Assembly (NCBI GenBank): GCA_001931875.2
Contig: MSJH02000637.1
Location: 124,001-188,000, forward strand
Length of the DNA: 64,000 nt
Reading direction: 5' to 3'
DNA from: Byssochlamys sp. IMV 00236
Lineage: Eukaryota; Ascomycota; Eurotiomycetes; Eurotiales; Thermoascaceae
The notes under the pieces are model-generated. The model did not search any database, was not told where the DNA came from, and saw only the letters and a program-made list of their open reading frames with translations. Position 1 is the first letter of the stretch. The number at the start of each line of letters is the position of its first letter. The position numbers and the translations under genes were made by a program. Positions 23,538-34,864 of the stretch are shown in pieces.

Positions 23538-24428
23538 TCAAATTATCTCCTTCAGGCTTCCATCCAGATCAACATAGCTCTCTAGGGTTAGATCTCCCCA
23601 GAACTTTTCTTCAATGTCCTCCCCTTTAGCCTCGAGAATTGAGCGCGGAATCGACCGGTACTGAAGTCTGTCGATGCAAGCCTTTTGCCCTAGAATTATG
23701 CCCGATCGTGCATTTGGGAGGCCTGATTTTTCCACAACCCAGGCGATAGAGTCGATTCTAAACAGCGTGTTGGTGAATTCGACATTGATAGAAACTTGGA
23801 CCCGAGTACCTTCCTGGTTCTTATAGGCCTCACAGATCGGGTCGGCTAGATGTCTCTGGAACTGTTCATCAAGAAGGTCTTTCGTGATGATCGTGGTAGC
23901 AGCGCCGGTGTCCCAAAGCATTTCAACTTCATCGAGTTTGCACACCGGCATACCCGATTCGTAGTCAATAGCAGTGATTAAAGCGTTTCCCACAATGGCG
24001 GCCAGCGTACGCTCTGTTCGCAGCGCTCGAAGTTCAAGTACATAAGGCTCTCGTGGCAGGGGATCGTTTTCGTCGAGGAACTTCTTTTTCAGCAGGGCAC
24101 GACGCTCTGGAGAGAGAGGCTTCGGGAAATCTTCTGGATCCAATCTTCCTGCGGTACGAATCGGACGGCTCGATGAGAGAGGGGCGTCTCCTACAGCTCT
24201 ATCTTCGAGGGCTAGTTTCCGCAGGGTCTCTCGCCGAGTTGGGTTTGTGATTGGCAGAAGTATACGGTCAGGAAGACCATGGACGCAGGCCATGGTCGCC
24301 GTCAAGGCTTCTTCGTACGCGGGATGATTGCTCGAAAGGGCCACACGAAGGTCACTGTGGTGACCATGGAGATGATCCGCCAGTGCGCTTAGGACCATGC
24401 TTGGGGGATATTTCTCCGGCAGATCCAT
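23538..24428 (-). CDS. Retropepsin-like aspartic protease domain protein
   Basis: Single-exon ORF. From the ATG at 24428 it has 296 residues. The frame extends to 24587, but that part is a Cys-rich translation of a DNA tandem repeat. The active-site motif WDTGAATTIIT (catalytic Asp near residue 173) is the hallmark of retroviral-type aspartic proteases. About 75 residues later comes GIILGQKACIDRL, matching the second conserved ILG-x-x motif of retropepsins. The N-terminal half is helical and charged, with no zinc knuckle. No reverse transcriptase, integrase or LTR is visible nearby. It could be a domesticated retroelement protease or the last intact piece of an element. Retropepsins act as dimers, which is expected here too. 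Confidence 0.65.
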   Translation of the reverse strand: MDLPEKYPPSMVLSALADHLHGHHSDLRVALSSNHPAYEEALTATMACVHGLPDRILLPITNPTRRETLRKLALEDRAVGDAPLSSSRPIRTAGRLDPEDFPKPLSPERRALLKKKFLDENDPLPREPYVLELRALRTERTLAAIVGNALITAIDYESGMPVCKLDEVEMLWDTGAATTIITKDLLDEQFQRHLADPICEAYKNQEGTRVQVSINVEFTNTLFRIDSIAWVVEKSGLPNARSGIILGQKACIDRLQYRSIPRSILEAKGEDIEEKFWGDLTLESYVDLDGSLKEII

Positions 24429-24443
24429 GTTGGAGCGTGGAAA

Positions 24444-24533
24444 ACAAGCAGCACACAGGATACAGAGATAAGAACAAGCAGAACACAAGATACAGAGACG
24501 AGAACAGGCGGGACACCGGATACAGAGATGAGA
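24444..24533 (-). repeat. 30-bp tandem repeat, three copies
   Basis: Three adjacent 30-base units, each with the form ACAAGCAG...GATACAGAGA..AGA, differing at a few positions. They lie immediately upstream of the ATG at 24428 of the retropepsin-like ORF, in its probable 5' leader. Read on the minus strand in frame, they would encode ten-residue Cys-rich repeats of the type LCIxCxACSx. Confidence 0.85.
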
Positions 24534-25283
24534 TGAGGCAGAGTTAGAAGGTTGTTGAAGGAAGCTCCTCGAGATGACTTGGAGCATGGGATGTACCTAA
24601 TCAGGATAAGGGGGGCTAAGCCTGTTTGGGCGCCCGTACATGCATTGAGAACGGAAGGAACCTTTTCCACGCCTTGCAAATATAAGCGCCTATTGACTAT
24701 TGAGACTCAATCCAGTGCAGTTCATAGCAGCGTGGCGTGGATATCCTATGGTGCTATGGTACGCGTTGCAGTACTATCCGTAGGGCCTAAGCGAACATTG
24801 TCTTCGTCTGGTCAATTGATTTCCCATGCGCTGCTCCACCCCCCTGGGTCTGATAGCATAGAGATCAAGTTGACATAGCAGTCTGATGTGAGCAATGAAA
24901 AGATAAGATTTTCTAGGTTGTGTGCTTGGTATAGTGAAGGAGAGGTCAGTTCCCTTTATGTTGGGTTGTTTACAATGAAAGAGCATTCTACATAGTCCCT
25001 CAGTATGAAGATGAGAAGGCATTTTTAGAGTCGCACAAAGCCTCATGATACTGCTAATGCAGGCCATACATTTGCAGAATATCTAAGCTATTCATTGTGC
25101 GTTTGCTCAAGTACAGCCCCGCGTTTGCTTATCCATCTGATCAGTCCCCCGTTCTCCATAGTCACCATCTTTCTGTCTCCGCTCCTGTTTCCCAATCATG
25201 CGTGCTCTCCAATCATTGTTGACTAGTTCGTAGCTAAATGTAGCCCCGCGGCGGAGCAGACCCGCGTCTTTAATCTCACTTCA
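24534..25283. other. Intergenic region
   Basis: About 750 bp without a supported gene, between the 5' side of the retropepsin-like ORF and the 3' end of the short membrane-protein gene. Confidence 0.45.
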
Positions 25284-25583
25284 TCAGACAGCGGTGGATG
25301 CGACAAAGTCCCTGGGAACGCCCTCTTCTGTACGTCTGGTTCCATCGGGGACGACGAGACGATGAGCAGTTGCGTCGATGGCGGGGTCTTCATTCTGACC
25401 ACTGCGATCTCTCTTCTTCAGGAGAGCCTTTATTTTGTGGAATACTCCAAGGACTCTTCTATGGCGCCAGGGATAGACACCGAACCAGTCCCGGAAGAGA
25501 ACAAAATGGAGGATGTACATCGCTATAACCCCCAAACATCCAATCGAAAGAAGTATAATCACAATAATTTGGGATTGATACAT
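25284..25583 (-). CDS. Short hypothetical membrane protein
   Basis: Intact 99-residue ORF from an ATG. The N-terminus has one hydrophobic segment of about 22 residues (SQIIVIILLSIGCLGVIAMY). Next come an aromatic/basic FRDWFGVYPWRHRR stretch and a charged Lys/Arg/Asp-rich tail. It could be a tail-exposed one-span membrane protein. No domain is recognised and there is no close neighbour on the same strand. Length and lack of introns leave doubt about whether it is expressed. Confidence 0.4.
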   Translation of the reverse strand: MYQSQIIVIILLSIGCLGVIAMYILHFVLFRDWFGVYPWRHRRVLGVFHKIKALLKKRDRSGQNEDPAIDATAHRLVVPDGTRRTEEGVPRDFVASTAV

Positions 25584-26098
25584 CTTTTCGTGATTTGCCT
25601 AGAGCTTGTTTGTAAATCAAGTGTCAGTTTATAGAAAACTAGCCTGGATGAGAAGAGATCTTACTTACCAGTAAGGCAGATGTGTTTCAGTCTCGGGGGA
25701 AGAGACACGATATGTCTGAAAGCGCGTTCTTTGCTATGAAGAGGACTGTCTATTAGTACAAACACTATGTCACTTAAAGATAGAAGACAGGGTCATATAC
25801 ATAACGAGATTTGGAGCTGAAGAGCCTGGACGCTTATGGATAAACGTCTATGGTAGTGAGTCGTTACGGAACAGGGCTAAGATAATATGTTTGGAAGAAG
25901 AGATTTTATATCTGGAGTGTTACAATGGACAGATGCGTCAACATAGGTTTCGGGGGTGCCCACTATCAAAAGTTGTTTATAACACATTTGTGGCGGCCGC
26001 AGCAGCGCAAATGTAATGAACATTTCTCATGTGAAATCAGGGTCTTTATTCTACCCGGTTGACTATACATTTTATGCCAATTCGATCTATGTCATCTA
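25584..26098. other. Intergenic region
   Basis: Promoter side of the short membrane protein and 3' flank of the trm732 homologue. A NotI-like GCGGCCGC occurs at about 25993. No supported gene. Confidence 0.4.
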
Positions 26099-29000
26099 TC
26101 ATACTGCTGATGAAGCAAGAGCCGACTCCATCTTAGAGAGCCAGTCATCGTGTAAGTTGGCAGAGCGTCCAGCCTCGAGGAATGATTGCACCTTTTGCTT
26201 CAATGTAAGTCTGTCCTCTTCCCTGTGCCCTACCGCCGCGGAACTCTGCGACACCAAGAATCTAGCAGCGCTGAGGACCCGCGTTCCTAGCACGAACATG
26301 TCTGTCTTCGATGCCCATCCCAAGAGTCCATCTTTCGAGGAGCACGCAAGCTGTGTGAGATAGGACAATCCCCCCATCACCCAGCCAGAGAAGTCCTGAA
26401 CGATAGCGGGGTCTGAAGCGTCTGCTTCCAGGCCAAAAAGGACTCCTGTCCAAATGTCGATTTCACGAATGTCGTCTATGTAGAGGTTTTGTTTCTCCTC
26501 CACAAAGAGGACAGTGCTCTCCTTCAAGTATTCGGACGCAAGTTGTGAGACAGCAACCAGTCTCCCTTGTGAAGTGCCAATTGCTTGGCCGACGACACGT
26601 CGAACAGCATCCCGGAATAAGCGATGTGAGTTCTTATAGTGAGCGGCGATAAATTCTGCAAGTAATTTACTTGCAGTCAATGGTGCTAGGGCCACGGCCC
26701 TTCCAGGAGAAACAGACGAGTACGACAGGAGCTGCGAAGCAACAGAAGCCGATATCTCACGGAGTTCTTCATCGTCGTCATTAAGCATGTCGTACAGTAT
26801 GAGATAAATATCTAGAGCAGCAGGAGGGGTCTTTGGTGACCCAGTTTGCGATCGTAAAGCTCTCGAAAAGCTAGATAGCGACAGCACCGCTGCATATCTG
26901 GTGGTAAATTCCTATAGCATGTCAGACTAGATTCGGGCATAATATCAGATAGCAGTTTCCATCAACTTACAGTTTCTTCCTTCATGGCATACTGAACTTT
27001 AATGGCCCATTTACGTAGCCCCAACGTAAAGTCTCTGGATAACTCCCATCCACCAAGGCTCCTAGCCTCAAGGATAAGCAAGCAGCCCTGAAGCCGCAAT
27101 GCTGCGTCTGTTGTTTCGCGGCTCTGTGTGTGTGCATCATAGTCAATTTGAATGCTGTCCCTGATGGCGGTCCATGGAACTTCGAAATCAGAGATGCTAC
27201 TAGAGTCCGTTTCTAGGAGTCCCTCGAGGATGGCTGCCATGGTCGTAATTGCACATGCTTTCACGTACTCCGGGAAACTTTCTGTGATGGCATATGTGCA
27301 GAGATCCAGAAGCTGCTTTTTATATGTTGCATTGTTTCCGAACACCCTAGACATTTGTTCCAACAGCCAGCGAGCGCTGTCTGGGTCCACTGCTGAAATT
27401 CGAAAAAGCAGCTGTGACAACCAGTGAGGCTCAGACTTCACCGACGAGATTTGCTTCAAGATTGAAGTCCAAGCAAGAGACCTTCGCAGCAGAGATGACG
27501 CCCTAGCCTCACTCTTGGGCTCCATAGAAGGATGAGCTACCACAAGGGCTCGATCCAGTCTGCTAGATAAATCGTTGGTCTCGAGCATGGAGTTGATATA
27601 GGGTAGTGTTATAACTATCCCTTTGTTAGAATAGCGCTACTATACACCGGCAAAGTGGGAAATGCTTACCTTCACTACCTGACTCCATGCTTTTCTCAAT
27701 AGCATCGTTCAAGATATCAAGAATAGCAGCTTGAACGAATGGAGAATGCGCGAGAGGAAACATTGTGGTGAATACCTTGCTTATAATTCGCATAATCGCT
27801 TCAAGTTGATCTGGAATATCGTGAGCGAAAGAAGTCACCAAAAGGTACCGCTGGGCTCATACCATTCCAGTGGCCGAGTAACGACAGTTCCAAACGTTGT
27901 AAAGCAAACCGAATACAGAGCGCCTTTCCGTGAATGTAGTTCTGGCCTGAAGATTCATTGCTCTCCAAAAGAATGCCGAGTTCACTTGGAACCTCAGGCA
28001 GCTTCAAGAGAGACGCATACACTCTTGAAGCGTGTTCTCTTATAGCCCAAACTGGACTCTTTGCATGATACAGGACCAATGATCTCAATCCACGATCCTC
28101 ATCTCCAGAAATCGACGGCACCTTTTCGCCGATCAATTCGAGGGCGGGGAAGACGCGTTCCGTCGCTGTTGTGGCTTTTCCATCACTGCCTTCTCCTTCG
28201 GGTGTCAGAAGACCGGAGAGTAAGTTTATCAAGCCAGGATATCTCTGAAATGGAATTCTGGATCCGCTTTCGGATCCGGACACGCCTCCGAATCCCAGAC
28301 CAACCCCAGTGACGGAACGGCACATCCTTATCAGCAATGCGCGGAAAAGCATCAGTCCGCAATTTCGAATGGCCCAGCTAGACTTATGTTAGTTACAGCC
28401 CCCGAAAATATTTCAGATTACTTACATCTGGGAACTTATACACTCAGCTGATATCCTTAACGCGGACATGATGAAGGGCTCCGTATGAGGGCCCAATCTA
28501 GTGTCTGTAAAGATATCCTTCAGACAATTCATGGCATGTACTTGAGGCAACTTAATCTCGTAACTTGTGGCATCCTGCGTGGCAGGCAGTCGAGAGATGT
28601 CTTGGAGTTCTGTCATGACTTGCTGAAATAAGGGCCCTCCTGGATTAGATGATAAAATACCGGTAACCAGAGCAGGTAATCCTGCAGAACGCCGGGTTAA
28701 TTTAGAGGCTTGCTCCTCTATGATGTTTCTCGCTTGCTATTCATCATTAGTTGAGAGGCTTTCTGAACAGACTGATCAGAGCTCACCATATACCATCCAG
28801 CAGGAAGGCTGGAGATGGACGGATCGCTCGACTCCCCGCATCGCTGACAGCAGGTGGAAAAGGTCTGCGATACAGTGGAGAAGGCGCCACGATGCCTTAG
28901 TTCGGCCAACTGAGTAAAACTAGCCATTCCAATTGTCTCGTAGTCTGTTCGACTGAGTCCTCCTTGAGAGGGTGCATAAGAGGAATTGGCAAGAGTAGCA

Positions 29001-31559
29001 TGCAGCAAGAGACTAATTTTGTGAGTAATAGCAAATGAACTCTGGTTTGTCTTACATACCTTGATTCCCGAAGCGCGCGCCAAGAGTAAGACAATATGTC
29101 TTTTGGTCCCACAACCAAGTCTTCAATAGGCTCGTCAGTGTGTCCTTCGGGCGAGTCGACACATAGCACTGGTTTCACTGCCATCCATATTCTATCACAG
29201 AATGACACTATGCTATCGTGCACTGCTTTCCAGGACGTATATTCCTTATCCTCCGTTCCTGATACCTCAGAATAGAAGTTAGAGGTGGCCACGATATATC
29301 TGGAATTTTGTTAGCAACAGCTCTCGGAGGTCTTTATTTGTTCACCAACCTGAGAGCAGAGATATAACCGTGAAGAGGCGCATCGCGCATTGAAGAATTG
29401 AAAAGACCACCTGGATGCAACAGCTTCCCTTCAAGCTTTTTCAGAATGAAATTCACAACACCGTATTTGCTTCTGTACCAGTATGGAGAGGATGCATCAG
29501 AGCCAACTGCGGCGAGTGAAAAGACGACATGGTACAGACGGGCAACCGCATCGGCATGATCAGCCCTACTGGTGCTGCTTGCCAGATGCTCCGCTTTGGT
29601 CAATGCTTCAATTAGCTGTGACATTGGGCTTTCCTTATCATGTGCCAGCGCTATCTGCGACGACTCGAGTGGGAACATGGCCAAGATAGACAAGGAAGTA
29701 GCTCGAACTTCCTCAAAAGGGTCCAGCAAAAGATCGACCAAGAGTCTAAGCAGACGCGGGCGAAGAATATCGAGACTGAAACGCCAAGGAAGGACATCTT
29801 TCTCCGACTTCATTATAGGGGGTGCATTGACACGAGAGTCGAGTCTGGACTGCAGAACAAGAGCGAGGGCTTTTAAAGCCATTATGTGACGCTGGTAGGA
29901 AGCAGTTGGCTCTAGATCTCTTTCCAGGAATGACACATATCTCTCCAGAAATTCTCGGGAATCGAATCTAATTTCTTCGACATATGTGCTCTGGTTCACG
30001 GATCGACGCCTTTTCAGCCGACGAGGGTTTTCGTCCACCTCTGGGAGTGCAGCCCCCTTTGCGTGATTATCAGACTTCTGAGTCCCGCTACGTAAACGGA
30101 CCAATAGTCGACGAGTCAAGGTCAAAATATGGCCTCGTGACTGGGCATCAGAGTCTGCGTGTAGGGCTGGTAGACCAAACAAGATCGCCTGCAGGGCATC
30201 CGAGCCAATCGGTTTCGTTGTGGAAGATGCTGTTATAAGCAAAGAAAGGGCTGCTACACGAATGCTCCCTTCTCGGTGGAGCAAAAATTGGCCCAGAGTA
30301 TCACTTTTGATAACCAATATGGCATCGTTATTGTTTTTGGCCGTGGATGCCTTCCCAAAGACACCTAAGTACTTGTCAGCAGTGAAACATATGCTTATTC
30401 CCACAGGTGTACTTCTGTGATTACCATCTTCGTGTACTAGACCGACTTTCTTTCCAATCTGCAAGGCCGAGAAAAGTAGGGTGAACTGGTCTAGCGGAGC
30501 TTCTGTCATGTCACCTGACAGAAGGATTTGTACGGGCAATTGATCGATAAAAGTACGGAACCCACTAGAGTCAACTGTGAAAAGTGGAGTCAACATATGG
30601 TTAGACATAGTATCCAAGGCATCCATATTCCTCAGCATGATCTGCTTAGTAGGAGCAACCCATATGGGCAATGAGTTCGTCGGATCCAGATAAATATTTT
30701 CGCTGCTTGGCAGAGCAGCTTTTATCTTTTGCAACAGAGAAGCCAAGACAGCACCGGAGGCAGACGCAATTTCCGGGCTCGTTGCCCGAATGAGTAGAGC
30801 CAACGTAAAAATCCTGGCGACATGGGTGATGCTGTATTGCTCTCCGGAGACTTCTCGGTTCATGACTGAACCACTTATCCATGTCTCGTGATGCTGCTCA
30901 AACACAGGTTTCCAAAGATCACCATGAGTCGAGAGAAAGTTAGAGACCATGTTCATCAGTTGATACGGAGATATAGCGTTCTTCCGTACAAAGATCTCCA
31001 GTGACAGAAGTGAAACCTTCAAGCGCGAGCGCGGCTCTCCTGTGATGATGCTTGGTAATATGATCTCACCTGCTCGTGAAAGGAGAGCTTCGACTTCGCC
31101 AGAATCTGTATACTTGGCAAGGATCTTAAGTAGAGAATTCAGCACTTGCTTCATTGGCTTTGGCTTCGCGTCCTCGAAACGGTCAACGTATACTTCAAAC
31201 ACAGAAAGCCATGTTTCTTTGGACAAAGCAATCTCTTGCGTTTCATGATTCTTGGACAGTAAGGCCGCATCCAGGAAGCCACTGACTGCATTGCAGGTGG
31301 TCGTCGTGTGAGACGCTGATGTGGACGCATCTGCAAACGTTTGGAAGAGGGATTGCCATAGGGTCTTCACTTTCCTTTTTCGAGATAATTAGATGTTTTC
31401 CTTTCAACATGAAATTGCAGCCACGGCTTACTGGTTATCTTGACATTCGAGGGTGAATTTGACCAACGGCCCTCTGCAAATGCGTGTCAAGGTATCTGCG
31501 GGGAGAATTTGTATATTTTGGGAAATGGACTCCATTTCCGCCCAACCGGTCTCAGCCAT
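26099..31559 (-). CDS. THADA/Trm732 family tRNA-methylation scaffold (DUF2428)
   Basis: Nine exons, from 31559 to the stop at 26099, give 1680 residues with all phases matching. Boundaries: 31559-31432, 31374-29350, 29299-29060, 29012-28787, 28736-28426, 28377-27863, 27810-27670, 27614-26971, 26911-26099. The first exon is easily missed and supplies the ATG (MAETGWAEMES). The protein is made of helical HEAT/ARM-like repeats. The DUF2428 signature runs from RRSAGLPAL through a conserved HAMNCLKDIF stretch to WAIRNCGLMLFR and RYPGLINLL, at about residues 875-1020. In yeast Trm732 partners Trm7 for 2'-O-methylation of nucleotide 32 in tRNA anticodon loops, and human THADA is the orthologue. The scaffold has no catalytic residues of its own. 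It shares a short upstream region with tim23. Confidence 0.9.
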
Positions 31560-31956
31560 GTTTGCAAGTTCTGTCCGGCCCAATTATATAAGACCAATAC
31601 AGCATCATATTCTTCCCAGAGAAGAAATCTGGATCTGAGAAACCGCTGGTATCTCAACTATGGCGTTGCCCCTCGCTGTCCAAAAAGTTCTCTTGCCGCA
31701 TGTGGATTTTCCACGAACCCACCAGAAACGGCTAGCCCCGGACAAACACCTCTTCCGCCCTCCGCCCGGGCTGCTCATGTTTGCCGTCACGGGAAAGAAG
31801 TTTTCGACCCGGAGACTCCAGATCATAGCCGGATCTCTTCCTCCACGCCGTTATCCAGGCCACGTTTCCTAGCAGTGCAGCTGCCCCGCTGGCTCTAGTT
31901 TTTTCTTTTCAATTTATTCTGTATTAGAATTCTAATTTATTTCATTTTCTTCCGAG
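31560..31956. promoter_or_regulatory. Shared divergent upstream region of trm732-like gene and tim23
   Basis: The two ATGs point away from each other and are 397 bp apart, so the regulatory sequences of both genes must lie here. A T/C-rich run at 31900-31945 directly precedes the tim23 ATG, as is usual for strong fungal leaders. No specific operator is recognised. Confidence 0.55.
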
Positions 31957-32639
31957 ATGGCTATCTGGGACACAGTTACGGGCCGCAAGTCCAATACCAA
32001 CAACCCCGAGCCCTTTGACCCGTCGACCGCGCAGGATGTCTCTTCGTTTCTATCAGGCTCTGCGCTTCCAGACCCCTCTGAGCTGCACCCCCTCGCTGGT
32101 CTGAATCAGGACACGCTCGACTACCTTACCCTTGAAGACTCCGCTCTGGACGAGCTGCCCGGATCTCGATCCGCTCTGCCTTCAAGAGGATGGACGGACG
32201 ATCTCTGTTATGGAACTGGCACAACATATCTTGCGGCTTTGACTCTTGGAGGAGCTTGGGGGCTTGCTGAAGGGTTGCAGAAGACTCCATCTACGGCGCC
32301 TCCGAAGCTACGGCTGAACAGTGTTTTGAACTCAATCACCCGAAGAGGACCCTTTCTCGGCAACTCTGCCGGTGTGGTCGCCATGGTTTATAACGGAATC
32401 AACTCATCGCTTGGGTATGTGCGTGGAAAGCACGATTCGGCCAATAGCATTGTCGCGGGAGCCCTCAGTGGAATGGTCTTCAAGAGCACGAGGGGCGTGA
32501 AGCCCATGCTGATTTCCGGAGGAATTGTTGCTAGCATTGCTGGCGCTTGGGCGGTAAGAACACGCGCACACTTGATATGTTAACTCGCGCAGAATATCGT
32601 CTGATGTCTTTCTAGGTTATGAGAAGAGCTATCTTCTAA
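31957..32639 (+). CDS. tim23: Mitochondrial import channel subunit Tim23
   Basis: Two exons (31957-32553, 32616-32639) give 206 residues. The second exon adds only seven codons (VMRRAIF) after a GCG|GTAAGA donor. Without splicing the ORF runs into an unrelated tail. The soluble N-terminal half contains the presequence-sensing region (LHPLAGLNQDTLDYL). The C-terminal half is a Tim17/Tim22/Tim23 domain with four membrane spans and Gly-rich helix motifs (GTTYLAALTLGGAWGL, SGGIVASIAGAWA). Tim23 forms the voltage-gated core of the TIM23 translocase in the inner mitochondrial membrane and is essential in yeast. Length matches the family. Confidence 0.95.
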
Positions 32640-33602
32640 AGGCACCGCGACGCGATTATCGTACCTACGTGACTGGTCGAGATAGGTAGACCTGATTAAT
32701 TTTGCGGCCGACGCCTCGGGGCAATACCCTCCTCCACATAGAGCGGCCCGAGCGGCGGATGTCGCAGCTGTCACTATACTCCTTCACGCTGTATTAGAAG
32801 CTTGCTATTTATTCCGACAAATCTCCTCACTCCGGCGCTCGAAGCATCCTTTATTGCATTGTCTCTGGGTTTGGGACCGGGCATGGTCATGGGCTGTTTT
32901 AGTTTCCTGTACATATAGAGATCTCCTTTGGATCCTTTTTTATCGTTTGCAGATGCTTGGCGATGACTGTTTTCTTACTAGTTTGTCACGACAGGCGATC
33001 TTTTACGAAGTGCTCCAATGGAGAAGATATTCAAACAAGCTGAACGATTCAACAGTTTCCTTCAAGTATCTTAGCAGGGTGCACCATCATGCCAGAACGG
33101 CCTCATGTTCCCTTTTTGCGCAAGCGAAGCATCCAGCGTTCATATGAGCTGCAGAGTCGTCCACCAGCAAGCCCAAAGCCGTATGGAATTTGATCTCGTG
33201 CTTGGCTCGACGATTGTAGCGCCCTGCTGGCAAGCTGGAGGCAGTTTCCACTCTAGTGGATTGTAACGTGTTACTCTTTCCGGGCGGAAACCCCCGGTCA
33301 ATTTGCTTGACATGCCAATGAGGTCCAGGCGGCCTCGCCAGCGTTTGTGTCTGCTCTGTTTACTCAACTTGGGTACTCCCAACACGTCCACATTATGATC
33401 CAAGTAAGCTTGCTGCTCTCTGATAAAGTCTTACATCGAGACGTCCCCTTCATCTGCTATCCCTCATATTTATTGCCTACACACAGTCTCAGTGCCAGCT
33501 GCCATGGCCAGTCTAAAATAACAGCAATGTCATAAGGCACACGCGTCATATTATCACTATCAAACATCTTTCTTACGACATAGTTTATCTGGCTACAGAC
33601 TC
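32640..33602. other. Intergenic region
   Basis: 3' flank of tim23 and upstream region of the next plus-strand gene. No supported gene. Small ORFs here lack coding composition. Confidence 0.45.
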
Positions 33603-34864
33603 ATGACACTGGCGGAAACAAGGATGCCAAAAATGAAAGACGACAACCCAAGAGGGGGGCGCGAGCATATGATTATGCCGTCTCATACACTTACTACCCG
33701 TCCAGTTACGGTGGACGACATGATCAACTGGCTTCGACTAGATGGTTTCAATCGCGGCTTAGTGGGTTGGTCTACCCAATTCTCGTCGGAGGAGATATTC
33801 GGTTGCCCCAGTCCCCCCACCCAGGGGCAACTGCTACCAGAGTCTCAGAAGAAGGCTGTCCAGGGACCTCCGCCAGGAAACGCAGACGCAAGTCTATGTG
33901 CTGCGCTGGACCGCGCTGAACGCCAAGCAGAGCAGGAAAAAGAAATCCGGCGGAAGATCCAGCAGCATAGGGGTCTAATTCCGGCTGCAGTGAGGGAGGT
34001 CGAGAGGCGCTTGGTGACAGCCGGAGTCCCTATGGAAGAAGTGCGAAAGCTGGGCAGGCAGGACGCTGCGAGCAGTGTGTTCGTCAAACTGGGACGATTG
34101 GAACAGATTCAGAGACCTGTACCGCCACCGCCAGCTCGAGTGAGGATTCAAGTCGTCTGCGATATCTACGGAATGTTTGATCAAGGCGGATTGTGGAGGA
34201 TGGACCTATACATACCCCGGAACTGTCTATTTGATGAATTCGAGGATATCCTGCAAAGACATGCCTATGTCAAGAGCATTCTTGAGGTCCAGCGGGTCCA
34301 GACACCAGAACGTACTTATGATCCAGACGAGCATACTAAAGCCCGAGCTATCAAGGAAACGAAATCTCATAAGCAGGTTCTTCGAGGAAAATATGTTCGT
34401 GCTAAGGTGTGGGGATACAAGATAGTAGGCACAGAAGAGACTGGCCTCCCGATTGAGGCCGACGGACACTGGATTGCGCTATGTGATCAGGAGGATTTTA
34501 CCAAGCTGATGAAGGTAGTAGTGCGAGATGCATCCAAGATAGCACTGATTTGCCATGTATGTCTTGGATCGACGAGTCCTGAGGACGTTGCTGGCTGCGG
34601 AACTAATTATATCTCCAGGAAAGCACGCTCGAGAGGCCCGCAGAACAGGCCCCTAGTCCACCACCGCAGTGGAAAGATGTCGATAAACAAGACCTGGATG
34701 ACCTCTGGCGCAATTGGGAGAGTGGTACTTTTCATCTTGATCCAATTGACTGGGAACTGGACGATTGGGAAGTCGGCGGTTATCGTCCTATTGGGAAGAC
34801 CAGGACGTTGAACGGAACTGTCTCACCAGAAAGTGAATCTCAGTCAGACAGCAAATTTCCTTAA
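33603..34864 (+). CDS. Hypothetical W/D-rich protein
   Basis: Two exons (33603-34556, 34619-34864) give 399 residues. The intron (GTATGT...CTCCAG, 62 bp, phase 0) restores a plausible C-terminus rich in Trp and Asp (DWELDDWEVGGYRPIGK). The unspliced frame gives an unlikely hydrophobic tail. A charged coiled-coil-like stretch lies near residues 97-125 (ERQAEQEKEIRRKIQQHR). A beta-rich module at about 180-315 includes RVRIQVVCDIYGMFDQG and ends near DFTKLMKVV. It could be a PB1- or ubiquitin-like fold, but this is not proven. Several Met codons near the start (33603, 33624, 33633) make the exact start uncertain. No known family is recognised. Confidence 0.65.

Noticed and set aside
31440..31898. 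152-codon plus-strand ORF
   Set aside because: Antisense to the first exon of the Trm732 homologue and overlapping the shared promoter.
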